Below are positions 7,936 to 15,639 of a stretch of 64,000 nucleotides of DNA, piece after piece. Source of the stretch: Candidatus Bipolaricaulota bacterium (lineage in GTDB: Bacteria; Bipolaricaulota; Bipolaricaulia; Bipolaricaulales; Bipolaricaulaceae). A program made the position numbers and the translations under genes. The notes under the pieces are model-generated. The model worked only from the letters and a program-made list of their open reading frames with translations. It was not told the origin of the DNA and did no database searches. Position 1 is the stretch's first letter; each line of letters begins with the position of its first letter. The stretch spans positions 467,270-531,269 of the forward strand of contig JANXBT010000002.1 of NCBI GenBank assembly GCA_025060415.1, in the 5' to 3' direction.

Positions 7936-9248
7936 CGCTGCATCCTCCGCGTCTTCTCCCAGGAGAGTTTCAAGAGCTTTTCTTTAGGCCAGACCTCTTC
8001 CTTCCCACCCCGCACGAGGTACACCCGGTCCATGCAGCAAATACAGGGGTCGATGCTGGCCGCGATGATGGGGATGTCCGCGATCTCCTGGTCCTCGAAC
8101 ATGGGGTACCAGCTCAGGAGGTTGGAGTAGGTGGGAGCCTTCACCTTCCACACGAGGAGGGACTCCTCCCCGGCGGCCAGGCGCACGTAGTGGATGACCT
8201 CGCCCCGAGGCGCCTCGTGCCAGCCCAGCCCCTCCCCCTCCGCCTTCTTCAGGTATGCCAAAAGCGCGGGGATCTTGGGGAAGGAGGTGATCTCCCCTTC
8301 CGGCATGTTCTCCAGGGCCTGTTCGATGATGTTCAGGGACTGCTCCACCTCCAGGAGGCGCACCACGATCTTGTCGTACACGTCGCCCACGGGGGTGAGG
8401 CCGTAGTCCTCCGGGGTGATGGCCCGGACCTGGAAATCGGGGTAGGCAAGGTAGGGCCGGTCCTGGCGCACGTCCTTGCGGAGGCCCGAGGCCCGGGCCG
8501 TGGGGCCCACGGCGCAGAGCTCCTCCGCCTCCTTCGGCTCCAGGACCCCCACGCCCCGGGTGCGGGCCTCCACGGTGGGGTCGCGCAAGAACGCGTCCAG
8601 AAGCTGCTCCAAAAGCCCGCGGTAGTAGCGAATGGCCTCCCACACCTTGGGGTACTGCTCGGGCGCGATGTCGCGCCGCACCCCGCCGAAGATGGGGATG
8701 GCGTAGTCGATGCGGTTCCCGGAGAGCTCCTCAAGCACGTCCAACACCTTTTCCCGCACCCGCCAGGTGAGGTGGAGGAGGGTGTCGAACCCCAGCTCGT
8801 GGGCGGCCACGCCCGCCCAAAGGAGGTGGGAGTGGATGCGCTCCAACTCCGAGATGATGACCCGGATGTACTGGGCGCGGGGGGGGACCTCGATCCCGGC
8901 GGCGCGCTCCACGGCCTGGGTGAAGGCGATGGGGTGGGAGACGGAGCAGATCCCGCAGATCCGCTCCGCAAGGTACAGGATCTGGATGAGGTTCCGGCCC
9001 TGGCGCATGCCCATGAACTCGATCCCCCGGTGGGCGAAGCCCGTGCGGATGTCCACCCCCACGATGCGCTCGCCCCGCACCCGGAACGTGAGGCGGATGG
9101 GCTCCTTCAGGGCGGGATGAATGGGGCCGATGGGCACGGCGAAGGTCTCGCCCAGGGCGGCCTCCGCGCCCACCAGCTCCCGCTCCACCACCCGCTCCTC
9201 CACCGCCGGGAGGACCGGATCGTTATCCTTGGGGTTCCTTGCGCTCAT
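7932..9248 (-). CDS. mbhL: Group 4 [NiFe]-hydrogenase large subunit MbhL
   Basis: A 438-residue catalytic subunit. Both pairs of nickel-binding cysteines are intact: RICGICSVSH (Cys98, Cys101) and DPCICCMDR (about Cys402, Cys405). This marks a true hydrogenase rather than the related Mbs/Mbx or NuoD proteins, which lack one or both pairs. An extra cysteine lies inside the second motif (DPC-I-C-C). About 30 residues follow the motif. The ATG at 9248 gives a 26-base overlap with mbhK. Predicted role: proton reduction to H2 with electrons from MbhN and MbhJ clusters. Confidence 0.96.
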   Translation of the reverse strand: MSARNPKDNDPVLPAVEERVVERELVGAEAALGETFAVPIGPIHPALKEPIRLTFRVRGERIVGVDIRTGFAHRGIEFMGMRQGRNLIQILYLAERICGICSVSHPIAFTQAVERAAGIEVPPRAQYIRVIISELERIHSHLLWAGVAAHELGFDTLLHLTWRVREKVLDVLEELSGNRIDYAIPIFGGVRRDIAPEQYPKVWEAIRYYRGLLEQLLDAFLRDPTVEARTRGVGVLEPKEAEELCAVGPTARASGLRKDVRQDRPYLAYPDFQVRAITPEDYGLTPVGDVYDKIVVRLLEVEQSLNIIEQALENMPEGEITSFPKIPALLAYLKKAEGEGLGWHEAPRGEVIHYVRLAAGEESLLVWKVKAPTYSNLLSWYPMFEDQEIADIPIIAASIDPCICCMDRVYLVRGGKEEVWPKEKLLKLSWEKTRRMQR

Positions 9249-9765
9249 GGCCCTTCTCCCACTCCACCATGCGGTGCAAAAACCGCGCGAGTTCGGGCTC
9301 GTCCCGCCGCCAGGGGTGCACGGGGAAGCCGTCGGGCAAAAACACGTGATCCCGCCGGGGGATCCCCAGGAAGTCCACCCCCAAGAACTCGATCTTTTCC
9401 CGCTCCGTGATCTCCGCGCCCGGAAGGACCGCGCAAAGGGAGGGCGCGGTGGGGTCGGACTTGGGGAGGAAAGTGCGCAGGGTGACCACCACTTCGCCGC
9501 CCTCCGTGCCGAACCCCACGGCAAGATGATAGAGGAGCTCGATGGTTTCCCCGGCGTCGTGGCCGGAGATGACGGAGATGTGCAGGGGTCCCAGGGCCTT
9601 CAGGGCGGCCACGGCCTTGGGGAGGGCCTCCCGCTCCACCTCCGCCCAGACCTCCTCCACCGTCCACTTGCGGCGCACGCCCACCTCCCGGGGGCGCAGC
9701 TCGTAGCTCCGGAGCTGCGCGCCCAGGGAGGCGGTGAGCGCCCGCAGGACCTCCTCCGCCCTCAT
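9223..9765 (-). CDS. mbhK: Membrane-bound hydrogenase subunit MbhK (NuoC-like)
   Basis: A 180-residue protein of the 30-kDa NADH dehydrogenase (NuoC)/EchD family. The diagnostic features are the LHISVISGHD segment, the long acidic middle strand region and FLGIPRRDHVFLPDGFPVHP near the C-terminus, comparable to the NuoC hydrophilic fold that binds the large subunit. It has no metal motifs, as expected. The start is ATG at 9765, overlapping mbhJ by four bases. Confidence 0.9.
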   Translation of the reverse strand: MRAEEVLRALTASLGAQLRSYELRPREVGVRRKWTVEEVWAEVEREALPKAVAALKALGPLHISVISGHDAGETIELLYHLAVGFGTEGGEVVVTLRTFLPKSDPTAPSLCAVLPGAEITEREKIEFLGVDFLGIPRRDHVFLPDGFPVHPWRRDEPELARFLHRMVEWEKGHERKEPQG

Positions 9766-10190
9766 GCCTTGGCCCCCAACTTCTCCAATTTGGCCACGGC
9801 TTTGACCACCCCGTCGATGATGGCCTCGGGCCGGGGCGGGCAGCCGGGAACGTACACGTCCACGGGGATGATGCGGTCCACCGGCCCCACCACGTTGTAG
9901 CTTTCGTAGAACACGCCGGAGGTGGAGCCGCAGCCGCCCACCACCACCACGGCCTTGGGATCGGGGGTTTGCTCGTAGACCCTTTTGAGGCGCTCGGCCA
10001 TGGGCCGGGTCACGGGGCCGGTCACCAGGAGCACGTCGGCGTGGCGGGGGGTGCCCACAAGCCGGATCCCAAAGCGCTCCACGTCGTAGCGGGGGGTGAG
10101 GGCGGCCACGATCTCGATGTCGCAGCCGTTGCAGGAGCCCGTGGCCACGTGGAAGACCCACAACGCCCGCTTGAACGCCGAAAGCCCCAT
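9762..10190 (-). CDS. mbhJ: [NiFe]-hydrogenase small subunit MbhJ (NuoB-like)
   Basis: A 142-residue small subunit carrying the proximal 4Fe-4S cluster. Ligands are visible as TGSCNGCDIE (Cys20, Cys23), VGGCGSTSG (Cys87) and VPGCPPRPEA (Cys117). This arrangement is shared with NuoB and EchC. It passes electrons to the NiFe site of MbhL. The ATG at 10190 lies eight bases after the mbhI stop. Identity to hydrogenase rather than complex I follows from the intact cysteines of mbhL. Confidence 0.95.
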   Translation of the reverse strand: MGLSAFKRALWVFHVATGSCNGCDIEIVAALTPRYDVERFGIRLVGTPRHADVLLVTGPVTRPMAERLKRVYEQTPDPKAVVVVGGCGSTSGVFYESYNVVGPVDRIIPVDVYVPGCPPRPEAIIDGVVKAVAKLEKLGAKA

Positions 10191-10198
10191 GCCCCCTC

Positions 10199-10531
10199 CT
10201 AAAGCAAAAGGAGCAGCAATACTACCCCGAGGACGACCACAAACCAACCGGCGTAGTCGTTGACCACGCCGGAGTGCCAGCCCCGCAGGCGCTCCAGGAG
10301 CGGCCGCAGGGCCTCGGTGAGGCCCCAGTAGAGGTGGAGGGCGCCCACCCGGGGGTTTTCCACCCGCTCGCCGGAGACAAAGGGGAGTTCCTGTTCCGTG
10401 CCGCGCTTGTACTCCCGCCGGCCCCGCCACCACAGGAGCCCCGCCAGGAGGAACGTGCCCAGGGCCGCCGCCGCCCAGATGAGGGGGCTCCAGTACCCCT
10501 GCCCGGTGAGGACCGTCAGGGCCTCCCGCAT
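10199..10531 (-). CDS. mbhI: Membrane-bound hydrogenase subunit MbhI
   Basis: A 110-residue membrane protein with one hydrophobic segment near the N-terminus (residues 14-35), a charged middle and a C-terminal hydrophobic tail (VVVLGVVLLLLLL). In the Pyrococcus complex MbhI provides helices that bridge the antiporter module and the hydrogenase module. Position between mbhH and mbhJ supports the call more than sequence does. It starts one base after the mbhH stop (TGAGATG). Confidence 0.82.
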   Translation of the reverse strand: MREALTVLTGQGYWSPLIWAAAALGTFLLAGLLWWRGRREYKRGTEQELPFVSGERVENPRVGALHLYWGLTEALRPLLERLRGWHSGVVNDYAGWFVVVLGVVLLLLLL

Positions 10532-10532
10532 C

Positions 10533-12065
10533 TCACCCCCCTAGGACGGCCGCGAGGTACTGGGCCCGGCCGCGCCACAGCGCCTCCGCCGCCGGCGTCA
10601 CCACGCCCTCCAGGAAAAACCCGGGCACCAAACCCAGCACCACGATCCCCACCGCAAGCACCGCCATGGCGAGGAGGAACACCGCGGGAACCCGGCGGGG
10701 GACCTCCGCCCTGGGCCCGAGGAACGCGCCTTGGAAAGCCCGGGCGTAGACGGCCAAAAGGAGGATGGAGGCCAGGACCGCGATCGCCGTGAGGATGGGG
10801 GAGAGCCGGAAGCTCCCCTCGTAGATGAGGATTTTTGAGGCGAACCCGTTGAGGGGCGGGATGCCCGCCAGGGCCAGGGAGGCCAGGAGGAAGCAGAGGG
10901 CCACCTCGGGCAGGCCGTGGCCCAAGCCCCCGAGTTCCCGCAGGTCCCGCGTGCCCGTGGCCCACTCCACCGCCCCCACGCACAGGAACAGGAGGCCCAC
11001 CGTGAGGGCGTCGTTGAGCATGTGGAACACCCCGCCTTTGAGGGCCACAAGGCCGTAGTCGGGCCGGCCGGCCAGGGTCGCCAACCCCACGCCCACCCCC
11101 AGCATCATGTACCCGATCTGGGAGACCGCGCCGTAGGCCACCAGCCGCCCGAGGTCCGTCTGGAGGAGGGCCATGAACGCCGCCACCACCAGGGTGAGGA
11201 GGCCCATGGCCACCACGAGCCACCCCAGGCCGGCGTCCCAGACCCCGCCGTACAGGGTGAAGAGGACCCGCCAAAGCCCGTAGAGGGAGACCTGGGTGTT
11301 CACCACAAGGAGGAGGGTTTGGGCGGCGGGGGCCTCGCCGTAGGCATCGGGGGCCCAGAAGTGCACGGGCGCGGCCGCCGCCTTCATGGCCAGGGCCCCA
11401 AGGAACAGGGCCAGGGCCAGCCGATCCACCCGACTCCCCCGCAGCTGGGCCGAGAGGTACGCGAGGTTCAACGCCCCGTACTCCCCATAGAGGAGGGCCA
11501 CGGCCAAAAGGAAGAGGAGGCCGCTCAGGCTATAAAGGAGCATCGTTTTGAACGCGGCCTCGGGGGCCCGGCTCGTCCAGGTGCGGTACCCGATGAGGGC
11601 GCAGGCGGCGATGCTCGTGACCTCCAAGAAGACGAAGAAGTTGAAGAGGTCCCCGGTGTAGGCCATGCCCAGGATGCCGGCGAGGAGCAGGAGCCCTAGG
11701 GTCAGGGCCAAGTTCTTCCCCTCTTCCTCGGGGAGGAACTTCAAGGCGAAGGGGAAGGCCACAAGGGCAAGAAGCCCGGCGATGATGCCCATGAACGCGC
11801 TCATCCCGTCCACCACGAGCATGATGCGGATGGGGAAGCCACCGGGGGCCAGGGTCTCCTGAGGGCTGCGCGCCCCCAACACGTAGACCCAAAGGCCCTG
11901 GGCGAAGACGTGGACGGCCACGTAACCCACGCAAGCCCCCACGAAGAGCACGACGAGGAGGGCCCAGAGGTCCCGCAGCCGCCGGTGGAGCTTGGCCAAA
12001 AGCGGGGTGGCGAAGCCCCCAAGGAGGGGCACGGCGATGGCCAGGATGGGGATGTGGGCGCCCAT
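10533..12065 (-). CDS. mbhH: Antiporter-like ion-pumping subunit MbhH (MrpD/NuoN-like)
   Basis: A 510-residue polytopic membrane protein of the proton-conducting membrane transporter family (NuoL/M/N, MrpD). About 14 hydrophobic helices are evident, with typical family segments LFNFFVFLEVTSIAA, AAPVHFWAPDAYGEAP (the lysine/histidine-lined channel helix) and GIPPLNGFASKILIYEG. It is expected to translocate protons or participate in Na+/H+ exchange. It starts three bases after mbhG ends. Confidence 0.95.
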   Translation of the reverse strand: MGAHIPILAIAVPLLGGFATPLLAKLHRRLRDLWALLVVLFVGACVGYVAVHVFAQGLWVYVLGARSPQETLAPGGFPIRIMLVVDGMSAFMGIIAGLLALVAFPFALKFLPEEEGKNLALTLGLLLLAGILGMAYTGDLFNFFVFLEVTSIAACALIGYRTWTSRAPEAAFKTMLLYSLSGLLFLLAVALLYGEYGALNLAYLSAQLRGSRVDRLALALFLGALAMKAAAAPVHFWAPDAYGEAPAAQTLLLVVNTQVSLYGLWRVLFTLYGGVWDAGLGWLVVAMGLLTLVVAAFMALLQTDLGRLVAYGAVSQIGYMMLGVGVGLATLAGRPDYGLVALKGGVFHMLNDALTVGLLFLCVGAVEWATGTRDLRELGGLGHGLPEVALCFLLASLALAGIPPLNGFASKILIYEGSFRLSPILTAIAVLASILLLAVYARAFQGAFLGPRAEVPRRVPAVFLLAMAVLAVGIVVLGLVPGFFLEGVVTPAAEALWRGRAQYLAAVLGG

Positions 12066-12068
12066 CCC

Positions 12069-12416
12069 TCACCCCCGCAGGTCCCGGATCTTGCGGGCGT
12101 CCAGGGTCCCTTTGTGGCGGTAGATGACCACGGCGAAGGCGAGCATGAGGGCCGTCGTGGCCAGCCCGATGACGATGCTGGTGAGGGTCAGGGCCTGGGG
12201 GGTGGGGAGGACCATGGGCGCGCCCGCGGGAGCATAGGTGTAGATGGGCGGAACGCCGCCGCGCACGTACCCCAACGCCACAAGGAACAGGTTCACCCCG
12301 CTCTCGATGAGGCCGATCCCGATCACGAGCTTGATGAGGTTGCGCTTGAACACCAGGGTCCAGAGGCCCAGGGCGATGAGGACCATACAGGCCACGAACG
12401 GGAGGTTACCGATCAT
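12069..12416 (-). CDS. mbhG: MrpC/NuoK-like subunit MbhG
   Basis: A 115-residue, three-helix membrane protein of the MnhC/MrpC/NuoK family. The family core LIKLVIGIGLIESGVNLFL, with its buried glutamate, is visible at about residues 27-45, followed by TPQALTLTSIVIGLATTALML. ATG at 12416 overlaps the end of mbhF by 11 bases. It is part of the Mrp-like ion translocation module. Confidence 0.93.
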   Translation of the reverse strand: MIGNLPFVACMVLIALGLWTLVFKRNLIKLVIGIGLIESGVNLFLVALGYVRGGVPPIYTYAPAGAPMVLPTPQALTLTSIVIGLATTALMLAFAVVIYRHKGTLDARKIRDLRG

Positions 12417-12855
12417 CCTCGCCTCCGAAGAGGGCAAAGAGGAGGACGGCGGCACCCAGACCGGCCAGGACCTTGAACCCCACGGCCCAGTTCATGAGGG
12501 GGAGGGTGCCGGCGGTGTTGAGGTCCCCGGGGTTGGGCCCGTAGGGCACAGGGCGGCCAAAGAGCCCGTAGCTTCCGGCCAGGACGTTGGCGAAGTAGGT
12601 GAGGCCGAGGCCGAGAAAGCCCAGGACCACAAAGGCTGTGCCGCCCAGGCTCTCCAGGGCGGAAAGAAGGCCCTTTTTGTCCTTGAGCCGGCCGGCCCCG
12701 AAGGCCACGAGGACCATGGCCAGGGCGGAGGCCGCCACCGCCCCGCCCTGGAACCCCCCGCCCGGAGTGAGGTGCCCGTGCATGATCACGTAGCCCCCAA
12801 ACACGAGGGCCACCGGGAAGAGGACCCGCGCCACCGTGCGCACCACCACCGTCAT
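12406..12855 (-). CDS. mbhF: MrpB-like subunit MbhF
   Basis: A 149-residue membrane protein of the MnhB/MrpB family. The signature [17 protein letters not shown] is visible at about residues 26-42, and four hydrophobic helices can be counted. The family forms part of the Na+/H+ antiporter module of Mrp and Mbh complexes. It is joined to mbhE by a four-base overlap. Confidence 0.93.
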   Translation of the reverse strand: MTVVVRTVARVLFPVALVFGGYVIMHGHLTPGGGFQGGAVAASALAMVLVAFGAGRLKDKKGLLSALESLGGTAFVVLGFLGLGLTYFANVLAGSYGLFGRPVPYGPNPGDLNTAGTLPLMNWAVGFKVLAGLGAAVLLFALFGGEDDR

Positions 12856-13118
12856 GCCCGCAGCCTCCTGAGGATCAAGGCCACCCCGGTCACCGCGGTG
12901 AACAGCACCGTGGCCTCGCCCAGGGTGTCGTAGCCCCGGTAGTCGAAGACGATGGCGGTCACGGCGTTGTTGGCGGCCACCTCCGGTTGGGAGTAGCGGT
13001 TGAAGTACTGGTCCATCTCCGTCCGGGGAGGGTCCCCAAAGGGGCGCAGGGCCACGGCGCCAAAAAGGAGGAAGCCGGCCACCAAAAGGAACGCCGCAAG
13101 GGCCACCCAACGGCTCAT
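12852..13118 (-). CDS. mbhE: Mrp-like membrane subunit MbhE
   Basis: An 88-residue protein with two hydrophobic helices flanking a periplasmic loop. The second helix region, [21 protein letters not shown], matches the conserved [11 protein letters not shown] segment seen in MrpA C-terminal/MrpB-type hydrogenase subunits. Overlaps of four bases join it to mbhD and mbhF. Identity is supported by its place in the operon. Confidence 0.88.
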   Translation of the reverse strand: MSRWVALAAFLLVAGFLLFGAVALRPFGDPPRTEMDQYFNRYSQPEVAANNAVTAIVFDYRGYDTLGEATVLFTAVTGVALILRRLRA

Positions 13119-13366
13119 TCCTCCTCCTTCCGGCGCGTCCTCCGGATGGCCAAAAGGAAGATGGCCGTGGTGAGGGCCGCGCCGATGCCGGCCTGGGCGA
13201 TGGCCACGTCCGGCGCCTGGAGGAGATAAAAGGCCAGGGAGAGGAAGAGGCCTTGGGCGCCCAAGGCCAGGGCCGCCGCGAGAAGGTCCCGCAGCACCAC
13301 CGCCAGCAGGCCGGCGAGGACCGTCATGGCCAGGCTCATGGTGAGGAGGCTGGCCCAGAGGGTCAT
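13115..13366 (-). CDS. mbhD: DUF4040/MrpA C-terminal-like subunit MbhD
   Basis: An 83-residue, three-helix membrane protein. The motif [20 protein letters not shown] corresponds to the conserved APDVAxTEA region of the MrpA C-terminus/DUF4040 proteins. It lies between mbhC and mbhE with four-base overlaps on both sides, as in the Pyrococcus operon. Confidence 0.9.
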   Translation of the reverse strand: MTLWASLLTMSLAMTVLAGLLAVVLRDLLAAALALGAQGLFLSLAFYLLQAPDVAIAQAGIGAALTTAIFLLAIRRTRRKEEE

Positions 13367-13698
13367 TTCCGCTCCTCCAAGCGATCCACCACGGCCTGGA
13401 AGGGCTTGATGCCGGCGCGGTGGGCGGCCCGGGCCAGGGCATGGGAGCCCGTGGGGTTGGTGAGGAGGAGGAAGACCAGGGCCAGCGCGGCCCGGATCAC
13501 CATGCCGATCCCGTCCCCGCCGCCCCGCACCGCCCCGTGCACCACCACCGCCAGGATGGAAAAGATGGAACCAAAGGTGGTGCACTTCGTGGCCCCGTGG
13601 ATGCGGGTGTACACGTCCGGAAAGCGCAGGAGGGCCACGGCCCCCAGGCCGTTGAACACCGCCCCGATGGCCAGGAACGCGTAGATGAGGGCGCTCAC
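13363..13698 (-). CDS. mbhC: MrpG-like subunit MbhC
   Basis: A 111-residue membrane protein of the MnhG/MrpG family. The family pattern [20 protein letters not shown] is visible at about residues 19-38, followed by two further helices. GTG at 13698 overlaps mbhB by four bases. It belongs to the Mrp-like ion module. Confidence 0.93.
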   Translation of the reverse strand: MSALIYAFLAIGAVFNGLGAVALLRFPDVYTRIHGATKCTTFGSIFSILAVVVHGAVRGGGDGIGMVIRAALALVFLLLTNPTGSHALARAAHRAGIKPFQAVVDRLEERK

Positions 13699-13961
13699 TT
13701 CAGGCCCTCCTCCAGGTAGCGGGCGATGTAGAGCGTGCCCACAAAGGAGAGGAGGGCGTAGACGAGGGCCACGTCCAGGATGATCATGAGGTCGAAGGCC
13801 GCGCCCACAAGGACCATGATGGCCACGACCAGGGTGTTGATGGTGTCCAGGGCCACGGCCCGGTCCGCCGCCGTGGGGCCGATCCCCAACCGGATGGCGC
13901 ACACCAGGGCGTACGCCAGGAGGACCGCCGCCGCCACCCCAAAGGAGAGCTCCACGATCAT
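13695..13961 (-). CDS. mbhB: MrpF-like subunit MbhB
   Basis: An 88-residue, three-helix protein of the MnhF/MrpF family. GPTAADRAVALDTINT, a family signature, lies at about residues 28-43, and the C-terminal helix region ALLSFVGTLYIARYLEEG is also typical. It is coupled to mbhA and mbhC by four-base overlaps. Confidence 0.93.
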   Translation of the reverse strand: MIVELSFGVAAAVLLAYALVCAIRLGIGPTAADRAVALDTINTLVVAIMVLVGAAFDLMIILDVALVYALLSFVGTLYIARYLEEGLK

Positions 13962-14473
13962 TCCGCCACCACCTTGGCCCACTTGGGGAACGGGCCACAG
14001 ACCTCCTCCGGCGTGGGGTCCACGTTGCGCACGTTGATCCAGTGCACGTAGAAGTCCCCCGTCGCCTCGTCCACCTCGAGGGTCAGGGTGCCGGGGGTGA
14101 GGGTGATGGAGTTGGCCAGGAAGGTGCGGCCCGCGTCCGTCCTCAGGCCCGGGTTGAACCGGACGATGCCGGGGCGGATGCGGCCGGTGATCACCCGGTA
14201 GGCCACGTCCAGGTTGGCCTTGGCCATGGCCAGGAAGAAGGGGCCCAGGAGGTACACGAGGAACAGCACCCACCGCCAGGGTTGGAGGAGGCGCCCGCCG
14301 CCCCGCTCCCAAAGGAGGCGATAGGAAACAAGGGCCACCAAGAAGGAGATCACCGCCCCCGCGAGGAGCTCGTCCAGGGACCAAAGGCCCAGGGGGCCGC
14401 TGGGGATGGTGAGCACAAGGTAAACAAGAAAAGCCAGCGCGAACGTAGCCGCGATCTGAGCGACCCGGCGCAT
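13958..14473 (-). CDS. mbhA: MrpE-like subunit MbhA, first gene of the mbh operon
   Basis: A 171-residue protein of the MnhE/MrpE family. Two N-terminal hydrophobic helices are followed by the soluble domain with NSITLTPGTLTLEVDEATG, the family signature, and FYVHWINVR. It opens a 7.9-kb operon of 14 tightly packed genes (mbhA-N) and lies just downstream of a TTGCCC-17-TATAGT promoter whose -10 box ends nine bases before the ATG. HypB and HypA are encoded divergently, consistent with NiFe hydrogenase maturation. Confidence 0.94.
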   Translation of the reverse strand: MRRVAQIAATFALAFLVYLVLTIPSGPLGLWSLDELLAGAVISFLVALVSYRLLWERGGGRLLQPWRWVLFLVYLLGPFFLAMAKANLDVAYRVITGRIRPGIVRFNPGLRTDAGRTFLANSITLTPGTLTLEVDEATGDFYVHWINVRNVDPTPEEVCGPFPKWAKVVAE

Positions 14474-14482
14474 GGCAGGCCA

Positions 14483-14511
14483 ACTATACTCGCCCCGGCC
14501 CGCGCGGGCAA
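14483..14511 (-). promoter_or_regulatory. Promoter of the mbh operon
   Basis: On the minus strand TTGCCC and TATAGT are spaced by 17 bases. The -10 box ends nine bases before the mbhA ATG, so the mRNA is likely to be leaderless or nearly so. Confidence 0.7.
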
Positions 14512-14575
14512 GCGGGAACAAGGGTCCCGCGCTTTCCCCTCTCCCCTTGGGCCTGGAGGCGGGGGGCGGGGGCGC

Positions 14576-14581
14576 TAAGAT
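14576..14581 (+). promoter_or_regulatory. -10 box (TAAGAT) of hypB-hypA
   Basis: TAAGAT ends eight bases before the hypB ATG. No clear -35 box is visible. It is divergent from the mbh promoter within the 116-base intergenic region. Confidence 0.5.
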
Positions 14582-14589
14582 CGGGGGCC

Positions 14590-15234
14590 ATGCACGACCT
14601 CATGGGCCCCTTTGGCGACGTGCTCCAGCGCCAGTTGGAGCTGGCCTCCCAGAACTACGCGCGCCTCAAGGCCAAGGGGGTGCGGGCCATCAACGTCATG
14701 GGCGCCATCGGCTCGGGGAAGACCGAGCTCATCCTGCGCCTGGCGGAGAAGCTGCGGGAGCGGGGGCTGCGGGTGGGGGCCATCGCCGGGGACGTGGCCG
14801 GCGACGACGACTACCAGCGCTTCCGCGCCGCAGGCCTCCCCGCCCTCCAGATCAACACCGGCGACCAGTGCCACCTCGACGCCCACCAGGTCGGCCACGC
14901 CCTGGAAAACTTCCCCTTGGGCCAAGTGGACGTCCTGTTCATCGAGAACGTGGGGAACCTCGTGTGCCCCGCGGACTTCCCCTTGGGCACGGACGCCGAT
15001 CTCGTGGTGATCTCCGTAACCGAGGGTGACGACATGGTGCGCAAGCACCCCAAGATCTTCGCCCAAACGGACGTGGTGGCCATCAACAAGGTGGATCTGG
15101 CCGCGTTCGTGGGGGTGGACCCGGAGCGGATCGCCGCGGACTACCGCCGGGTGAACCCCCACGGGAGGGTGGTGTTCACCGCGGCCAAAAGCGGCCGGGG
15201 CGTGGAGGAGCTCCTCGCCGCCCTGGGCTTTTGA
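14590..15234 (+). CDS. hypB: Hydrogenase nickel incorporation GTPase HypB
   Basis: A 214-residue SIMIBI-class GTPase that delivers nickel to the hydrogenase large subunit. The P-loop GAIGSGKT lies at residues 38-45. Also visible are the metal-binding TGDQCHLDAH segment, ENVGNLVCPADF (Walker B region with the family cysteine) and the NKVD base-recognition motif. The histidine-rich N-terminal tail of some HypB proteins is absent. Its stop codon overlaps the hypA start by one base, and it diverges from the mbh operon, the likely client. Confidence 0.96.
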   Translation: MHDLMGPFGDVLQRQLELASQNYARLKAKGVRAINVMGAIGSGKTELILRLAEKLRERGLRVGAIAGDVAGDDDYQRFRAAGLPALQINTGDQCHLDAHQVGHALENFPLGQVDVLFIENVGNLVCPADFPLGTDADLVVISVTEGDDMVRKHPKIFAQTDVVAINKVDLAAFVGVDPERIAADYRRVNPHGRVVFTAAKSGRGVEELLAALGF

Positions 15235-15620
15235 TGCACGAGTACTCCCTGGCCCAGGCCCTCCTCGCGGGGCTCCAGGACCACCTGCGCCGGAACCCCG
15301 TGCCCGGCCGGGTCGTCAAGGTGCACGTGCGCAAGGGCGAGCTCCTCTCCCTTTCGGAGTGGGCCCTGCGGGAGGCCTGGCGCCTCCTCACGGAGGGCAC
15401 CGAGCTTGCCGGGTCCGAGCTGGTCTTGGAAAACGTGCCGGTGCGGGTGCGGTGTCCCGCGTGCGGCTACGCGGGCGAGGCCCGCCGCCTCACGGAGGAG
15501 GGCTGGCACATCGCGGTGCCCATCCTTTCCTGTCCGCGCTGCGGGTCCCCCGTGGAGGTCCTCGAGGGGCGGGACCTGGCCATCGTGGGCCTCACCGTGG
15601 GGGAGGCCCCGGGGACCTAG
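15234..15620 (+). CDS. hypA: Hydrogenase nickel chaperone HypA
   Basis: A 128-residue nickel chaperone. The start ATG at 15234 gives the essential N-terminal Met-His (MHEYSLAQ) that binds nickel. The zinc domain is intact (CPAC at 74-77 and CPRC at 100-103). It works with HypB to load nickel into NiFe hydrogenase. The TGATG junction with hypB implies coupled translation. HypC, D, E, F and a maturation protease are not in the window. Confidence 0.96.
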   Translation: MHEYSLAQALLAGLQDHLRRNPVPGRVVKVHVRKGELLSLSEWALREAWRLLTEGTELAGSELVLENVPVRVRCPACGYAGEARRLTEEGWHIAVPILSCPRCGSPVEVLEGRDLAIVGLTVGEAPGT

Positions 15621-15639
15621 CCTCCTGGGCCCGCCGCCC

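Noticed and set aside
12069..14473. Classification of this region as a stand-alone Mrp antiporter
   Set aside because: The Mrp-like genes are continuous with hydrogenase genes by overlaps and match mbhA-H order. MrpA is present only as the short MbhD/E/I-type pieces.
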